Of a DNA stretch of 64,000 nt, positions 30,752 to 43,303 are shown piece by piece. The notes under the pieces are model-generated. The model made no database searches. It worked only from the letters and a program-made list of their open reading frames with translations, and was not told the origin of the DNA. The DNA is from Proteus hauseri ATCC 700826 (lineage in GTDB: Bacteria; Pseudomonadota; Gammaproteobacteria; Enterobacterales; Enterobacteriaceae): the NCBI RefSeq assembly GCF_001654965.1, contig NZ_LXEV01000016.1, positions 219,604 to 283,603 on the forward strand, written 5' to 3'. A program made the translations under genes and the position numbers. Numbering within the stretch: the stretch's first letter is position 1; each line of letters begins with the position of its first letter.

Positions 30752-30848
30752 GTTCTGACACGCAAATTTGCCTCGATGTGACATTAAATGCGGTAAATTT
30801 CTTGTGATAAAACGCCTTTTTAAACTTGTGGTTATAAAAAGTTATAAA

Positions 30849-30880
30849 AAACGAAATTATAAAATGTAATTTCGTTTTTT
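30849..30880 (+). terminator. Terminator of mazG
   Basis: AAACGAAATTA (30849-30859) and TAATTTCGTTT (30867-30877) are exact reverse complements with a 7-base loop, followed by TTTTT. Confidence 0.85.
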
Positions 30881-30929
30881 GTTTTTGTATAAGGTAATAT
30901 TTTTATATTGCATTAGTTTACATAAAATA

Positions 30930-30945
30930 TGTGACTTGCATCAAA
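30930..30945. promoter_or_regulatory. Candidate CRP site before pyrG
   Basis: TGTGACTTGCATCAAA matches TGTGA-N6-TCACA with one mismatch and is set in AT-rich flanks. It is 317 bases before the pyrG start, so its target promoter is not certain. Confidence 0.35.
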
Positions 30946-31246
30946 AAAATTAAACACATGATCCGAAACAAAAGATCTCGCTATAAACCTGCTACACTTA
31001 ATACTATGAAAAAAATAAAGCATCTATTCAGCAAAAGTGATATCTTAGCTGAAAGGATTAAGCTAAAATAGCTGAGAAATATTTTCATGGGTTTAGTTTA
31101 TTGAATTTTTACTGTTTTTTCGTGTTTAAACGGATAAGTGGCGTGATGAAAAAGAACTTTATACTACTAAGAATGTTTGTAGCGAAAATAAGGTTCGGGT
31201 ATACTGTGTTCCCGTCCAGTTATATCCATCATCCTAATACACCTAA

Positions 31247-34263
<3,017 letters not shown>

Positions 34264-34594
34264 TTGCTCCTTTGATTAATTTCTCTAATTAATTATTAAT
34301 GGGTGGACCTTGTGTTCACCCATTTTTTTGTCTGTTTTTTGCGTATTTCATAATAAAAAAAGAAATATTCCTCATTAACTGTCGTCGAAAAGTGTGATGG
34401 GTAAGTGAAAATAGTGTTCAATTATTACTCTTTTATTAATAAATCGATTAATTGTCGTGGATGAGATCCCAATTATTGGTTTTGCGCATTTTCAATGGCG
34501 TGAAATGTTTTTATATTTCACATATAACCTATTTTGTTAACAATTATGGCTTAATGAACCTAATGTTCATATCAGCTAATGTGGAGTATTAATC
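34264..34594. other. Intergenic region between eno and the DASS transporter
   Basis: Contains the eno terminator and then about 260 AT-rich bases that should hold the transporter promoter; no clear operator recognised. Confidence 0.6.
34299..34330 (+). terminator. Terminator of eno
   Basis: ATGGGTG (34299-34305) pairs with CACCCAT (34317-34323), followed by seven T residues. Confidence 0.88.
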
Positions 34595-35977
34595 ATGGAC
34601 GCGTCCAATTTAGCCCCATCGGCGAAATCAAGCCCGATAAACAAACGAGGGTTAATTATTCTGGCAATTGATATTGTCATATTACTCTTGTTGTTAGAGT
34701 TTTTACCTTATGATCCTAAAGCTAATGCTGGTTTAGCATTAATGGTATTTGTTGGTGTGCTATGGCTGACAGAAGCTGTTCACGTAACAATTACGGCATT
34801 ATTCATCCCTATACTAGCTGTTGTTATGGGGCTAATGAATACAAATGAATCATTAAAATCATTTGCGAATCCTATTATTTTCTTATTTTTTGGTGGATTT
34901 GCATTAGCTACAGCATTACATATACAGGGGCTTGATCGCTTAATTGCTAACCGTTTATTGATGATTGCGAAAGGTAAATTATCAGTCGCTGTGTTGTTGT
35001 TATTTGGCGTTACCGCACTGCTCTCGATGTGGATAAGTAATACTGCAACCGCAGCAATGATGCTGCCACTAGTATTGGGTATTTTATCTAACTTGGATAT
35101 TCGCTCAGAGCGCAATACCTTTGTTTTTGTTCTACTGGGCGTCGCTTATAGTGCTAGTATTGGTGGTTTGGGTACATTGGTTGGTAGCCCCCCTAATGCC
35201 ATTGCTGCGGCTCAACTCAATTTAGATTTTATTACATGGATGAAGTACGGCGTTCCAATTATGTTAGTGCTGTTACCCGTCATGTTTATCGTGATGTATT
35301 TGATGTTACGTCCCAACTTAAAGCACAAATTTGATTTGAAATTAGAAGTATTAGAGTGGAATAAAAAACGCGTTATTACCATGATTATCTTCTTAGTGAC
35401 TGTTTTTTGCTGGATTTTCAGCTCTTTTATCAGTAGTGCTTTCGGTGGAGTAAAAGATCTTGATACTGTCATTGCAGTGAGTGCGGCAATTGTTATCGGT
35501 GTAACGGGTGTTGCTAGCTGGAGTCAAATCCAAGAAAACACAGAGTGGGGCGTATTGATGCTGTTTGGTGGTGGTTTAACACTAAGCGCAATTTTACAGT
35601 CTTCTGGTGCAAGCCTCGTTATGGCTGACTTTATGAAAGATACCTTTGGTAATAGCCATTGGTTTGTGATTATTCTGGCAGTAACAACCTTTATTATTGT
35701 GTTAACAGAATTCACCAGTAATACAGCCAGTGCGGCATTATTAGTACCAATCTTTGCAACGGTCGCTCAAGCATTAGGAATGCCTGTTATGGCATTAACC
35801 ATGATTATTGGTATCGGTGCTTCTTGTGCCTTTATGTTACCTGTTGCAACACCACCAAATGCGATAGTCTTTGGTTCTGGATATATAAAACAGATAGAAA
35901 TGGTCAGAGTGGGTGGGGTGCTTAACCTTGTCTGTATCTTAATTATTTCTCTCTTTGCTTGGTTCTTCTGGTTATAA
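34595..35977 (+). CDS. DASS (SLC13) family anion:sodium symporter
   Basis: 460 residues, about 11 membrane segments. Two pseudo-symmetric signature pairs of the divalent-anion:sodium family are present: SNTATAAMMLP with GSPPNAIA in the first half, and TSNTASAALLVP with TPPNAIVFG in the second; these form the sodium and substrate sites in VcINDY. Likely imports C4-dicarboxylates such as succinate or malate, though sulfate or citrate cannot be excluded. Monocistronic, with its own terminator at 36012. Confidence 0.9.
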   Translation: MDASNLAPSAKSSPINKRGLIILAIDIVILLLLLEFLPYDPKANAGLALMVFVGVLWLTEAVHVTITALFIPILAVVMGLMNTNESLKSFANPIIFLFFGGFALATALHIQGLDRLIANRLLMIAKGKLSVAVLLLFGVTALLSMWISNTATAAMMLPLVLGILSNLDIRSERNTFVFVLLGVAYSASIGGLGTLVGSPPNAIAAAQLNLDFITWMKYGVPIMLVLLPVMFIVMYLMLRPNLKHKFDLKLEVLEWNKKRVITMIIFLVTVFCWIFSSFISSAFGGVKDLDTVIAVSAAIVIGVTGVASWSQIQENTEWGVLMLFGGGLTLSAILQSSGASLVMADFMKDTFGNSHWFVIILAVTTFIIVLTEFTSNTASAALLVPIFATVAQALGMPVMALTMIIGIGASCAFMLPVATPPNAIVFGSGYIKQIEMVRVGGVLNLVCILIISLFAWFFWL

Positions 35978-36011
35978 CTTATTAATATAACCAAGTAAAA
36001 GGCTAGAAAAG

Positions 36012-36041
36012 GCGCTTGATAGTAATATCAGGCGTTTTTTT
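36012..36041 (+). terminator. Terminator of the DASS transporter gene
   Basis: GCGCTTGATA, 4-base loop, TATCAGGCG with one G-U pair, then a run of seven T, 35 bases beyond the stop. Confidence 0.8.
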
Positions 36042-36125
36042 ATTGCGATTTTTATGTCGATAGATATTTAAAAAATGACAATTTTTAGTATGAAAAAATC
36101 AAAAGAGTAATAAATAGAGAGCAAC

Positions 36126-36178
36126 AAAAAAGCCATCTATGCACAACCATTAAGGCATTAAGCAGATAGATGGCTTTT
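36126..36178. terminator. Long hairpin terminator downstream of mltD
   Basis: AAAAAGCCATCTAT pairs with ATAGATGGCTTTT across a ~24-base loop. The A run becomes a U run on the minus strand, so it serves mltD; it could also work in the other direction. Confidence 0.75.
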
Positions 36179-36213
36179 AAATCAGCACTAAGAAGCGCAG
36201 AAAATTATGCTCA

Positions 36214-37545
36214 CTATTTAATATAGAGCGTTAACTGAGTCCCTGGTTTTAACATTTTAATATCAGAGTTCCAGCTCATTAACTGCTTAAGGTTAATACC
36301 ATGACGACGTGCAATGCTGTAATAAGAGTCACCTTGACGCACTTTATAGTAACTTGGTGATGGTTTATTCGGTTTGCTTATAGTTGCATGGCGGGTGCTA
36401 TTAGCATTGTGAATTTTTAATGTTTGACCTACCAGCAAGGTGCTTTTGGCTCCTAAGCCATTAATACGCTGTAACTCTTTTATACTCATATTGTAGCGGC
36501 TAGCAATGGCATAAAAAGAGTCGCCAGAACGAACTTTATAAATACCTTCTTGCTTAATCGACTGGTTAGCTTTAGCCACAGCTAAACGGATGGTCTCAAG
36601 CACAGCTTCGTCTTCAAAGGCATTACGAAATTGATCAAGCTTATTTCTTGGCAACATAATGACATGTGGTCCATTCGGTGCCGTAATTCCTCTTTTATAA
36701 CCAGGGTTATAATCTTTTACTGTGTTTATTGGTAGCTGACTTAATTCGGCAACTTTACCTAAGGTAATTTGTTCGCCAACATCAATGGTCGCCAATGCTC
36801 TATCGCGATAGTTGCTTTTGGGAAACGTAATATTTTCTTCGTTTTCACGAATAACTTTACTTAGAGCAAGAATTTTAGGCACATAATTCATGGTTTCCTT
36901 AGGTAAAGAAAGCGACCAGTAATCTGTTGGCAATTCTTTGCTTATATTGGCTTTTATTGCCTGCATAACACGGCCTTCGCCCGCATTATAAGCGGCAAGC
37001 GCAAGTGCCCAGTCGTTATCAAACATGACATAAAGCCTTTCAAGCAAATCAAGCGCTGCATTGGTTGATGCGGCAACATCACGGCGACCGTCATACCATT
37101 GATTTTGGGCTAATCCATAGTAGTTGCCAGTAATAGGAACAAATTGCCACAAGCCAGCTGCTTTAGCAGAAGAGGTAACATGAGGATTAAACGCACTTTC
37201 TACAACGGGAACGAGTGCCAACTCCATAGGTAAATCACGTTTTTTTATTTCTTCAATAATCCAATACATATAAGGTTCTGCGCGAGAGGCAACGGCCTGT
37301 ATATGTTTTGGGTTATTTAAAAAATAAATTTCTTGCTGCGAGATCCTTTCATTTTCAGGGATATCCATCTTTAATTCACTTACTACATAACCCCATAAAT
37401 TAGTTTTAACATCAATTTGTGGTTGATAGGAAGTTGAAGATCCTTTCGGTGTTGGCGTTATCGCAGACAAATTGGGTTTAATGTTCTCTGATTGCTGACA
37501 GCCTGCTAATAGCAATATTGAGAACAAAATCGCTTTTGTCTTCAT
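36214..37545 (-). CDS. mltD: Membrane-bound lytic murein transglycosylase D
   Basis: Chosen start ATG 37545 (443 residues, MKTKAILFSILLLAGC, like E. coli MKAKAILL); another ATG lies 5 codons upstream at 37560. Lipoprotein: lipobox LLAGC. SLT catalytic domain with the Glu in VVESAFNPHVTSSAKAAGLWQFVP and YNAGEGRVMQA, then two LysM repeats (YKVRSGDSFYAIASRYNMS and YYKVRQGDSYYSIARRHGIN) that bind peptidoglycan. E. coli MltD also has two LysM. Transcribed after gloB, 60 bases apart. Confidence 0.94.
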   Translation of the reverse strand: MKTKAILFSILLLAGCQQSENIKPNLSAITPTPKGSSTSYQPQIDVKTNLWGYVVSELKMDIPENERISQQEIYFLNNPKHIQAVASRAEPYMYWIIEEIKKRDLPMELALVPVVESAFNPHVTSSAKAAGLWQFVPITGNYYGLAQNQWYDGRRDVAASTNAALDLLERLYVMFDNDWALALAAYNAGEGRVMQAIKANISKELPTDYWSLSLPKETMNYVPKILALSKVIRENEENITFPKSNYRDRALATIDVGEQITLGKVAELSQLPINTVKDYNPGYKRGITAPNGPHVIMLPRNKLDQFRNAFEDEAVLETIRLAVAKANQSIKQEGIYKVRSGDSFYAIASRYNMSIKELQRINGLGAKSTLLVGQTLKIHNANSTRHATISKPNKPSPSYYKVRQGDSYYSIARRHGINLKQLMSWNSDIKMLKPGTQLTLYIK

Positions 37546-37620
37546 AATAGAAAAATTCATCCTGTATGTTTTTTGAACCAGATAATACTGAGTGCGCTAA
37601 AATAAAACAACACTTAGCAA

Positions 37621-38376
37621 TTAAAAGTTGTCTTTTAATTCTCTTAATTTTGTAAATGTCTTAATTGGCGCGTAAGTATTGGTGGTTATGCCTAAAATCC
37701 CTTGTAAATCAATATCGTCAGATTTCAGAAAAAGATTAATGTTCTTTTCACTTTTCAGTGTTATTGGCACAGTTGGTTGCAAATTCTTACGCATTTCACT
37801 AACTTGGCGAAAATAATCGGTAATAAGTGCATTTTCTGGCATGATATGGTGTGCAAAGGCCATATTAGAAAGGGTGTATTCATGAGCACAGCAAATTAAT
37901 GTGTTATCAGGTAATGCACTGAGTTTTTGCAAAGAACTAAACATCTGCTGTGCTGTACCTTCAAATAAACGACCACAGCCACCAGAGAAAAGTGTATCAC
38001 CACAAAATAAATAAGGTTCAGAATAATAAGAAACATGACCTAATGTATGACCCGGTGTACTAATGACATGAAAACAAAACGAATCAATAATAATTTTTTC
38101 TTGATCATGAATAATGTGGGTCGCCCCTTTATCTTGCGTTTCTTTTGGGCCAAAGACCGTAATACTCGGGTATTTTGTCACTAAATCTGCAACACCACCC
38201 ACATGATCATCATGATGGTGAGTTAATAAAATAGCGACAGGAGACAGTGAACGTTGAGTGAGCATCTCAATAACGGGCTTTGCTTGTGAAGGATCAACAA
38301 TCACACATTCACTATTTTCATTACTTAATAGCCAAATGTAGTTATCGGATAAAGCAGGAATTCTGATAAGCTCCAT
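37621..38376 (-). CDS. gloB: Hydroxyacylglutathione hydrolase (glyoxalase II)
   Basis: 251 residues, metallo-beta-lactamase fold. Hydrolyses S-lactoylglutathione in methylglyoxal detoxification. Metal ligands: THHHDDHVGG near residue 54, TPGHTLGHVSY, FCGDTLFSGGCGRLFEG and CAHEYTLSN. Divergent from the methyltransferase gene with 37 bases between starts. Confidence 0.96.
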   Translation of the reverse strand: MELIRIPALSDNYIWLLSNENSECVIVDPSQAKPVIEMLTQRSLSPVAILLTHHHDDHVGGVADLVTKYPSITVFGPKETQDKGATHIIHDQEKIIIDSFCFHVISTPGHTLGHVSYYSEPYLFCGDTLFSGGCGRLFEGTAQQMFSSLQKLSALPDNTLICCAHEYTLSNMAFAHHIMPENALITDYFRQVSEMRKNLQPTVPITLKSEKNINLFLKSDDIDLQGILGITTNTYAPIKTFTKLRELKDNF

Positions 38377-38413
38377 ATAAGTTACCTTACTTATAAATAT
38401 AAAGGGTTCAACG

Positions 38414-39127
38414 ATGAAAGCAGCACGTTCGGTAAAACCAATGGTTATGCCTGATTCTTGGCGTAATATTCCTTGGGGTGAATACTACCGTATGGCAATA
38501 GAACTACGTTTACAGCATTGGTGGCCTAAAATGTATGGTTTTCATATGCTAAAACTAGGTCAGCTAAGTGCTGAAGTTGATACCACGTTAAGTACTGTTT
38601 CACATCAAGTTAATGTAAGCACTAATGCCACAAATGCTGATGTTATTGCATCACTAAATTATTTGCCATTTGAGAATAAATCGATAGATGTTTGTCTTAT
38701 GGCTCATGTTTTGGACTATAGTGCAGATCCACATTGGTTATTGCGAGAAGCTGACCGTGTTTTAGTTGATGATGGTTGGGTAATTTTAACCAGCTTTAAC
38801 CCCATAAGCCTAGTTGGGCTGGGCAAATGCACTCCTTTTTTAAGGCAGAAACAGCCTTATTGTTGTCGGATGTTTTCATTACGACGTCAAATCGACTGGC
38901 TAAGCCTTCTTAATTATGAAGTGATGACTCAGCAGAATTTCCAGATTATGCCATTTTCACGACCAATAAAACGTGATGGTAGCCGCTATCATACCGGCGG
39001 ATGTCTAAATTTAATTATTGCTCGTAAAAGAACCTTTCCTTTAACACCCACCACCATGAAATTTGCATTACCTCGGTTGAGTGTAAAAGGAAGAGTCTTA
39101 GGGGCAACTCGTAATCGATCTGAATAA
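38414..39127 (+). CDS. yafS: SAM-dependent methyltransferase-like protein (YafS type)
   Basis: 237 residues. Class-I methyltransferase fold without a classical GxGxG motif I: the N-terminal part has GVHMLKLG-like FHMLKLGQLSAEVD, then LPFENKSIDVCLMAHVLDYSADPHWLLREADRVLVDDGW (motif II/III region, listed only as residues ~92-130), which is typical of Methyltransf_11. Position between gloB and rnhA is the same as yafS in E. coli. Substrate unknown. Convergent with rnhA (17-base gap). Confidence 0.85.
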   Translation: MKAARSVKPMVMPDSWRNIPWGEYYRMAIELRLQHWWPKMYGFHMLKLGQLSAEVDTTLSTVSHQVNVSTNATNADVIASLNYLPFENKSIDVCLMAHVLDYSADPHWLLREADRVLVDDGWVILTSFNPISLVGLGKCTPFLRQKQPYCCRMFSLRRQIDWLSLLNYEVMTQQNFQIMPFSRPIKRDGSRYHTGGCLNLIIARKRTFPLTPTTMKFALPRLSVKGRVLGATRNRSE

Positions 39128-39144
39128 TATAATTACTCGTTGTA

Positions 39145-39630
39145 TTATTCTGTTGCTTTATCTTGTTGGCTTGCGATATAGCCAGCATCTTCTTTAGTGG
39201 GAGCAGCCGCGGCTTCTTTAGCTAATACATCACAACGCTCATTCTCATCATGACCCGCATGGCCTTTAACCCAACGCCATTCAATCTCATGAGGTGTGAT
39301 AGCAGTATCGAGTCGTTTCCATAAATCGACATTCAATACTGGGCTTTTGTCTGCTTTACGCCATTGACGTTTTTTCCAGCTGTGGATCCATTGAGTAATA
39401 CCTTGCCTTACATACTGGCTGTCTGTTGTCAGTGTAATTTTACAAGGGAATTTTAATGCTTCTAATGCTACGATAGCAGCAAGAAGTTCCATTCGGTTGT
39501 TGGTGGTCATAAAAAAACCTTCACTTAGGGTTTTTTCATGTTGTTGGTAACGTAAAATAGCACCATAACCACCGGGACCTGGGTTGCCTAAACATGAACC
39601 ATCGGTGAATATTTCTACCTGCTTATGCAT
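39145..39630 (-). CDS. rnhA: Ribonuclease HI
   Basis: 161 residues. Degrades the RNA strand of RNA-DNA hybrids. Catalytic acids: D10 in [17 protein letters not shown]48 in [10 protein letters not shown]70 in LTTDSQYV, and D134 in [12 protein letters not shown]. Divergent from dnaQ with a 64-base shared promoter region, the arrangement known in E. coli. Confidence 0.97.
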   Translation of the reverse strand: MHKQVEIFTDGSCLGNPGPGGYGAILRYQQHEKTLSEGFFMTTNNRMELLAAIVALEALKFPCKITLTTDSQYVRQGITQWIHSWKKRQWRKADKSPVLNVDLWKRLDTAITPHEIEWRWVKGHAGHDENERCDVLAKEAAAAPTKEDAGYIASQQDKATE

Positions 39631-39694
39631 AAAGGCGACTTATCCTTTTTAATTATTGCGAAAACTAACCTTAAGTCTGACATAAAAACGGATT

Positions 39695-40447
39695 ATGAGC
39701 ACTCCAATCACACGACAAATTGTACTTGATACCGAAACAACCGGTATGAACAAGCTGGGCGTTCATTACGAAGGCCATAATATCATCGAAATTGGTGCCG
39801 TAGAGGTCATCAATCGTCGTTTAACAGGGCGAAATTTCCACGTTTATGTTAAACCTGAAAGGCTTGTTGATCCTGAAGCTTTTGAAGTTCATGGTATTAG
39901 CGATGAATTTCTTGAGGATATGCCTTCATTTGCTGATATTGCAGATGAATTTTTAGAATATATTCGTGGTGCAGAGCTGATTATTCATAACGCATCGTTT
40001 GATATCGGTTTTATGGACTATGAGTTTAGAAAACTTAATCGCGATATTCCTCCGACCGAAACTTTTTGCCAGATTACTGACAGCCTTGCTCTGGCTAGAA
40101 AATTATTTCCAGGTAAACGAAATAACCTTGATGCTTTATGTGATAGATATTTAATCGACAACTCCAAACGTACGCTTCATGGCGCGTTATTGGATGCTGA
40201 GATACTTTCTGATGTCTATTTAGCAATGACCGGGGGGCAGACTGCGTTAACGTTCTCTATGGAAGGTGAATCGCATGATGAACAAGAACGTAATGAAATA
40301 CAGCGCATCGTTCGTCCTGAAGCGGGTTTAAGAGTGATTAAAGCTACGGCAGAAGAATTAATTGAACATGAGTCACGATTAGACTTAGTGGTGAAGAAAG
40401 GTGGCCATTGTTTATGGCGTCCAACCCCTGAAGATGGCACGGCTTGA
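39695..40447 (+). CDS. dnaQ: DNA polymerase III epsilon subunit (proofreading exonuclease)
   Basis: 250 residues. 3'-5' exonuclease of the replicative polymerase. ExoI motif VLDTETTGMN, ExoII HNASFDIGFMDYEF, ExoIII-epsilon HGALLDAEILSDVY with the catalytic His. The C-terminal ~60 residues are the alpha-subunit tether. Followed by tRNA-Asp. Confidence 0.97.
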   Translation: MSTPITRQIVLDTETTGMNKLGVHYEGHNIIEIGAVEVINRRLTGRNFHVYVKPERLVDPEAFEVHGISDEFLEDMPSFADIADEFLEYIRGAELIIHNASFDIGFMDYEFRKLNRDIPPTETFCQITDSLALARKLFPGKRNNLDALCDRYLIDNSKRTLHGALLDAEILSDVYLAMTGGQTALTFSMEGESHDEQERNEIQRIVRPEAGLRVIKATAEELIEHESRLDLVVKKGGHCLWRPTPEDGTA

Positions 40448-40570
40448 GCATAAAAAAAGCATAAAACAAAACTCAAGCTCAAAAACTGTCCAAATGCATC
40501 ATTTTGTTAGAAAAACAGTTGACGACAAGGTAAGAGATTCGTAATATTCACCTCGTCCGAAAGGATACGC

Positions 40571-40647
40571 GGAGCGGTAGTTCAGTTGGTTAGAATACCT
40601 GCCTGTCACGCAGGGGGTCGCGGGTTCGAGTCCCGTCCGTTCCGCCA
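40571..40647 (+). tRNA. aspV: tRNA-Asp (GTC)
   Basis: 77 bases with a full cloverleaf: acceptor GGAGCGG/CCGTTCC, D-loop AGTTGGTTAGA, anticodon loop CTGTCAC with GTC, T-arm GCGGGTTCGAGTCCCGT and encoded CCA. Differs from E. coli tRNA-Asp by about one base in the D-loop. The dnaQ-tRNA-Asp junction is a known insertion hotspot in enteric genomes. Confidence 0.98.
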
Positions 40648-40654
40648 ACATTCT

Positions 40655-40684
40655 AAACCCCAGCATAAATGCTGGGGTTTTTGC
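40655..40684 (+). terminator. Terminator of tRNA-Asp
   Basis: AAACCCCAGCA (40655-40665) pairs with TGCTGGGGTTT (40670-40680), then TTTG, directly after the tRNA. Confidence 0.85.
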
Positions 40685-40823
40685 GTTTCTCATCTCGTTA
40701 AATTCATTCTTTTCTGTTTTTCTGAAAAAATCATCTATTGCATAAGATATTTGATATCAGTATTTTAAGATTTATCATCTCTAATAAACATCACGCTCAA
40801 TTTCATTTACAGAGTAATTAAAT

Positions 40824-41210
40824 ATGGAAAATAAAGTACATTTATGGATAGGAAGTAATTTTGCTTCTGATGCAGAATACTTAGATTATTTTGAATTAGA
40901 TTATTTAGAGGCGGGAATTGATGATCCCAACTATAAAATTTGTGAGTTTTGTCAGGATTTGGGTATAACTTGGTATGATCATGATTTTATTGGTGTTATT
41001 CCTCGTTATCAAAATAATGTAACGCTTGATGAGATATTACTAGAGGCAGCAGTGGATGAAAGGGAATTATCTTTAGTAAAGGCAAAGTGTGAGACGTTAG
41101 GCATAGAAAGTGCGAATGCGATATTTTGGTATCAAGATCCTGAGTTATCAATAAGTGAAAATAAAAGTTATAACAATCTGAAGTATATTGGTTTATTTAA
41201 TGGAGATTAA
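40824..41210 (+). CDS. Imm22-family immunity-like protein
   Basis: 128 residues, acidic, no signal peptide. The layout VHLWIGSNFASDAEYLDYFE at the start, then CEFCQDLGITWYDHDFIGV, is characteristic of the Immunity protein 22 family found beside polymorphic toxins. No toxin gene lies next to it, so it looks like an orphan immunity gene retained after loss of the toxin or acquired for defence against neighbours. First of three closely spaced plus-strand genes (3-base gap to the next). Confidence 0.72.
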   Translation: MENKVHLWIGSNFASDAEYLDYFELDYLEAGIDDPNYKICEFCQDLGITWYDHDFIGVIPRYQNNVTLDEILLEAAVDERELSLVKAKCETLGIESANAIFWYQDPELSISENKSYNNLKYIGLFNGD

Positions 41211-41213
41211 CTT

Positions 41214-41543
41214 ATGAATACGGAATTTCGTGTACGTTTAAATCTATTATCCGAAGAATTAGAGAGTTTCTATTTTCAGGGATTTGTTACTGAAGATGAT
41301 GAATATAGAAAAAACAAAGAAATAAAACAAAAAATTGTTCAATTTATTCTGGAAATGAAAAAGCATCATGAACAGTCACTAATTGATGATGCATTTACTC
41401 TGTTATTTCACCATACAGGGTGTCATATAGATTGTGAGATATTAGATGAGATAATGTCTCCAGTTATTGAACAAAATATCATTACATTAGAATTGATTGA
41501 TAAAAATCTGAAAGAGAATTCTCCTATGGCACGGTGGTTTTAA
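41214..41543 (+). CDS. Unrecognised small acidic protein in immunity gene cluster
   Basis: 109 residues, mostly predicted helical, with HHTGCHIDCEILDEIM in the middle. I do not recognise a family. It starts 3 bases after the Imm22-like gene and ends 20 bases before the Imm11-like gene, so it is very likely part of the same transcript and may be another immunity protein. Confidence 0.6.
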   Translation: MNTEFRVRLNLLSEELESFYFQGFVTEDDEYRKNKEIKQKIVQFILEMKKHHEQSLIDDAFTLLFHHTGCHIDCEILDEIMSPVIEQNIITLELIDKNLKENSPMARWF

Positions 41544-41563
41544 ATCCGCCTCACTAAGGAAAA

Positions 41564-42115
41564 ATGATGATGTTCTATCAATTCGATTTTATTAAAAATA
41601 CTCAAGGTGCTCTTGTTGATGTAAAAGATACAAAAGGTAGGTTATTTTCATATTTTATACTCAATGAAGGTGGCAATAAATTTCTTAAATACACAAAGCC
41701 TTACGGTGAGGCACAAGAAGAAATTACATTAAATAATTTGCGTTTTGCAGATTATTTACCTTTAAATATTGGTATTCCTGTTTTTTCTAAAAGAGTAATA
41801 GAGGCATTAAAAAAAGAAGTTATTAATGAAATTTATTCATATGAATGCGTGGTGAATTGCGAAGGGCAAGAGCATACTTTTTATATGTGCTTTATTAATA
41901 AATATTTAGACCTTATTGATATTGAAAAATCTGATTTTAGTGTGTTATCAGATGGTAGCCCAATACTATCAAAAGCTATTTATAAAAAAGATAATCAAGG
42001 TGATTTCTATCTTGCCAGAGATAAACAATTTAAAACGAGATTAGTTGCTTCTAAAAAATTTGTTGATTTTTGTTTGTTAAATAAATTTCATATCGATTTT
42101 ACACCAGCCACATGA
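41564..42115 (+). CDS. Imm11/DUF1629-like immunity protein
   Basis: 183 residues. The overall plan (IPVFSKRVIEAL near residue 70, then YECVVNCEGQEHTFYMCFINKYLDLIDIE, and a late FKTRLVASKKFVDFCLLNKFHIDF segment, given as positions ~88-118 and ~155-178) fits the DUF1629/Imm11 family of polymorphic-toxin immunity proteins. Three consecutive ATG codons (41564, 41567, 41570) follow an AAGGA site; 41567 or 41570 has better spacing. Confidence 0.62.
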   Translation: MMMFYQFDFIKNTQGALVDVKDTKGRLFSYFILNEGGNKFLKYTKPYGEAQEEITLNNLRFADYLPLNIGIPVFSKRVIEALKKEVINEIYSYECVVNCEGQEHTFYMCFINKYLDLIDIEKSDFSVLSDGSPILSKAIYKKDNQGDFYLARDKQFKTRLVASKKFVDFCLLNKFHIDFTPAT

Positions 42116-42242
42116 ATATCATAACCATATAATTATATAATAAAAATTATAAATTGGTTATGATTGAAATATATAAAGAGCTATAAAAAAATATTAAGCG
42201 ATTATTTCAGTTAGTGCTTGAACATTTAAAAAATTAATTAAA

Positions 42243-42734
42243 ATGGAATGGCCCAGAGTAAATTTATTGAGCCGATTAATGATGACAATTTTTGAAGATA
42301 CCCAACAGAAGATACAGAATACTGTTTTTTTCTCTAATCTGGGGAAAGCAGATTTAGATGATAATAATCTTATTCAATTTGCAAGTCTTGAAAGCTTACT
42401 TTTTTCTTCATTAAATTTTATTTGGTTGCCGACTTCTCTGACTCAAGAGGATCCTTTTTATCACAAGCAAATTAATCCTAAAGTTTTGATAGAACAGCGC
42501 TTGAAAATCACAAAAATGATTACACAGCAAATTAAAGTAATGCCAGATGAAAGGTTTAAGTATAAAGCTCATGATTTTAACTTAGCTGCCAAAAATGCAT
42601 TGTGTTATGCCTTTAGGCAGTATTTAACAGAAGTTCACTTTAACCTTGGGATGCAGTGGCAAGAGATTGTTGAGCTTTATTTTAAAGGGCATTGGGTTGT
42701 TGGTGTGTCACAAGAAAAGCTCGTTGTGATTTAA
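42243..42734 (+). CDS. Hypothetical protein
   Basis: 163 residues, no signal peptide, no clear membrane segment; WQEIVELYFKGHWVVGVSQEKL near the end. Family not recognised. The ATG at 42243 lacks a ribosome site; ATG 42279 follows GAG and is an alternative. It is 127 bases from the preceding cluster, so it may have its own promoter. Confidence 0.5.
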   Translation: MEWPRVNLLSRLMMTIFEDTQQKIQNTVFFSNLGKADLDDNNLIQFASLESLLFSSLNFIWLPTSLTQEDPFYHKQINPKVLIEQRLKITKMITQQIKVMPDERFKYKAHDFNLAAKNALCYAFRQYLTEVHFNLGMQWQEIVELYFKGHWVVGVSQEKLVVI

Positions 42735-43303
42735 ATTTTTATTTTTATTTGTAATGCTGATATTTTTATTACCTCTATTTTTAGCGATGATTAATAACAT
42801 AACTGTTACTCAATTGTGGCTACAGCATTATATTTTTTGCATACATACAATTAGCATACATGTAATCAGATAATTTTTATTAGGTTATTAGATCCATTGG
42901 TGTAATAAAACTAGCTTTTCCCTCTTTTTATTTCTGTTTATTCTGCTATTCGATATTAAGTGCGGCGTTCTATCTGTATATAATTGGAACAAATAAGATA
43001 TTTATTTGATTTGATGGATAAAACAGCAATGAAATTTTATCTTGATTAGTGATATCAAGCTAAGGTCTAATAGCACACTTCTCAATTGCGCAAATAATTG
43101 CCTTCCTCTAATTTTGTTGCGCAACAATGCGGTGGTGTAATGTTATTTTCCGCTTTAATCGTAAAAAATGCAGTGTAAATCAAAGAATTATTGATTTTAG
43201 CTGATTACGATAGCCACCTTTGTGGATTTTTTATATTGCGGTTTTTTGCCCGCATTGAGAGAATCAGCTATCTAGATGCTTTTTATCCGACTTGGAGTAG
43301 AAA
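42735..43303. other. AT-rich region before tktA
   Basis: 569 bases without a convincing gene. It should contain the tktA promoter in the last 200 bases. A small TTGCGCAA palindrome occurs near 43123. I looked for a second copy of the tRNA-Asp 3' end (a possible att site) and saw none. Confidence 0.6.

Noticed and set aside
42735..43303. Integration site (second copy of the tRNA-Asp 3' end) bordering the immunity cluster
   Set aside because: No repeat of the tRNA 3' sequence and no integrase gene is seen, so a tRNA-integrated island is not supported.
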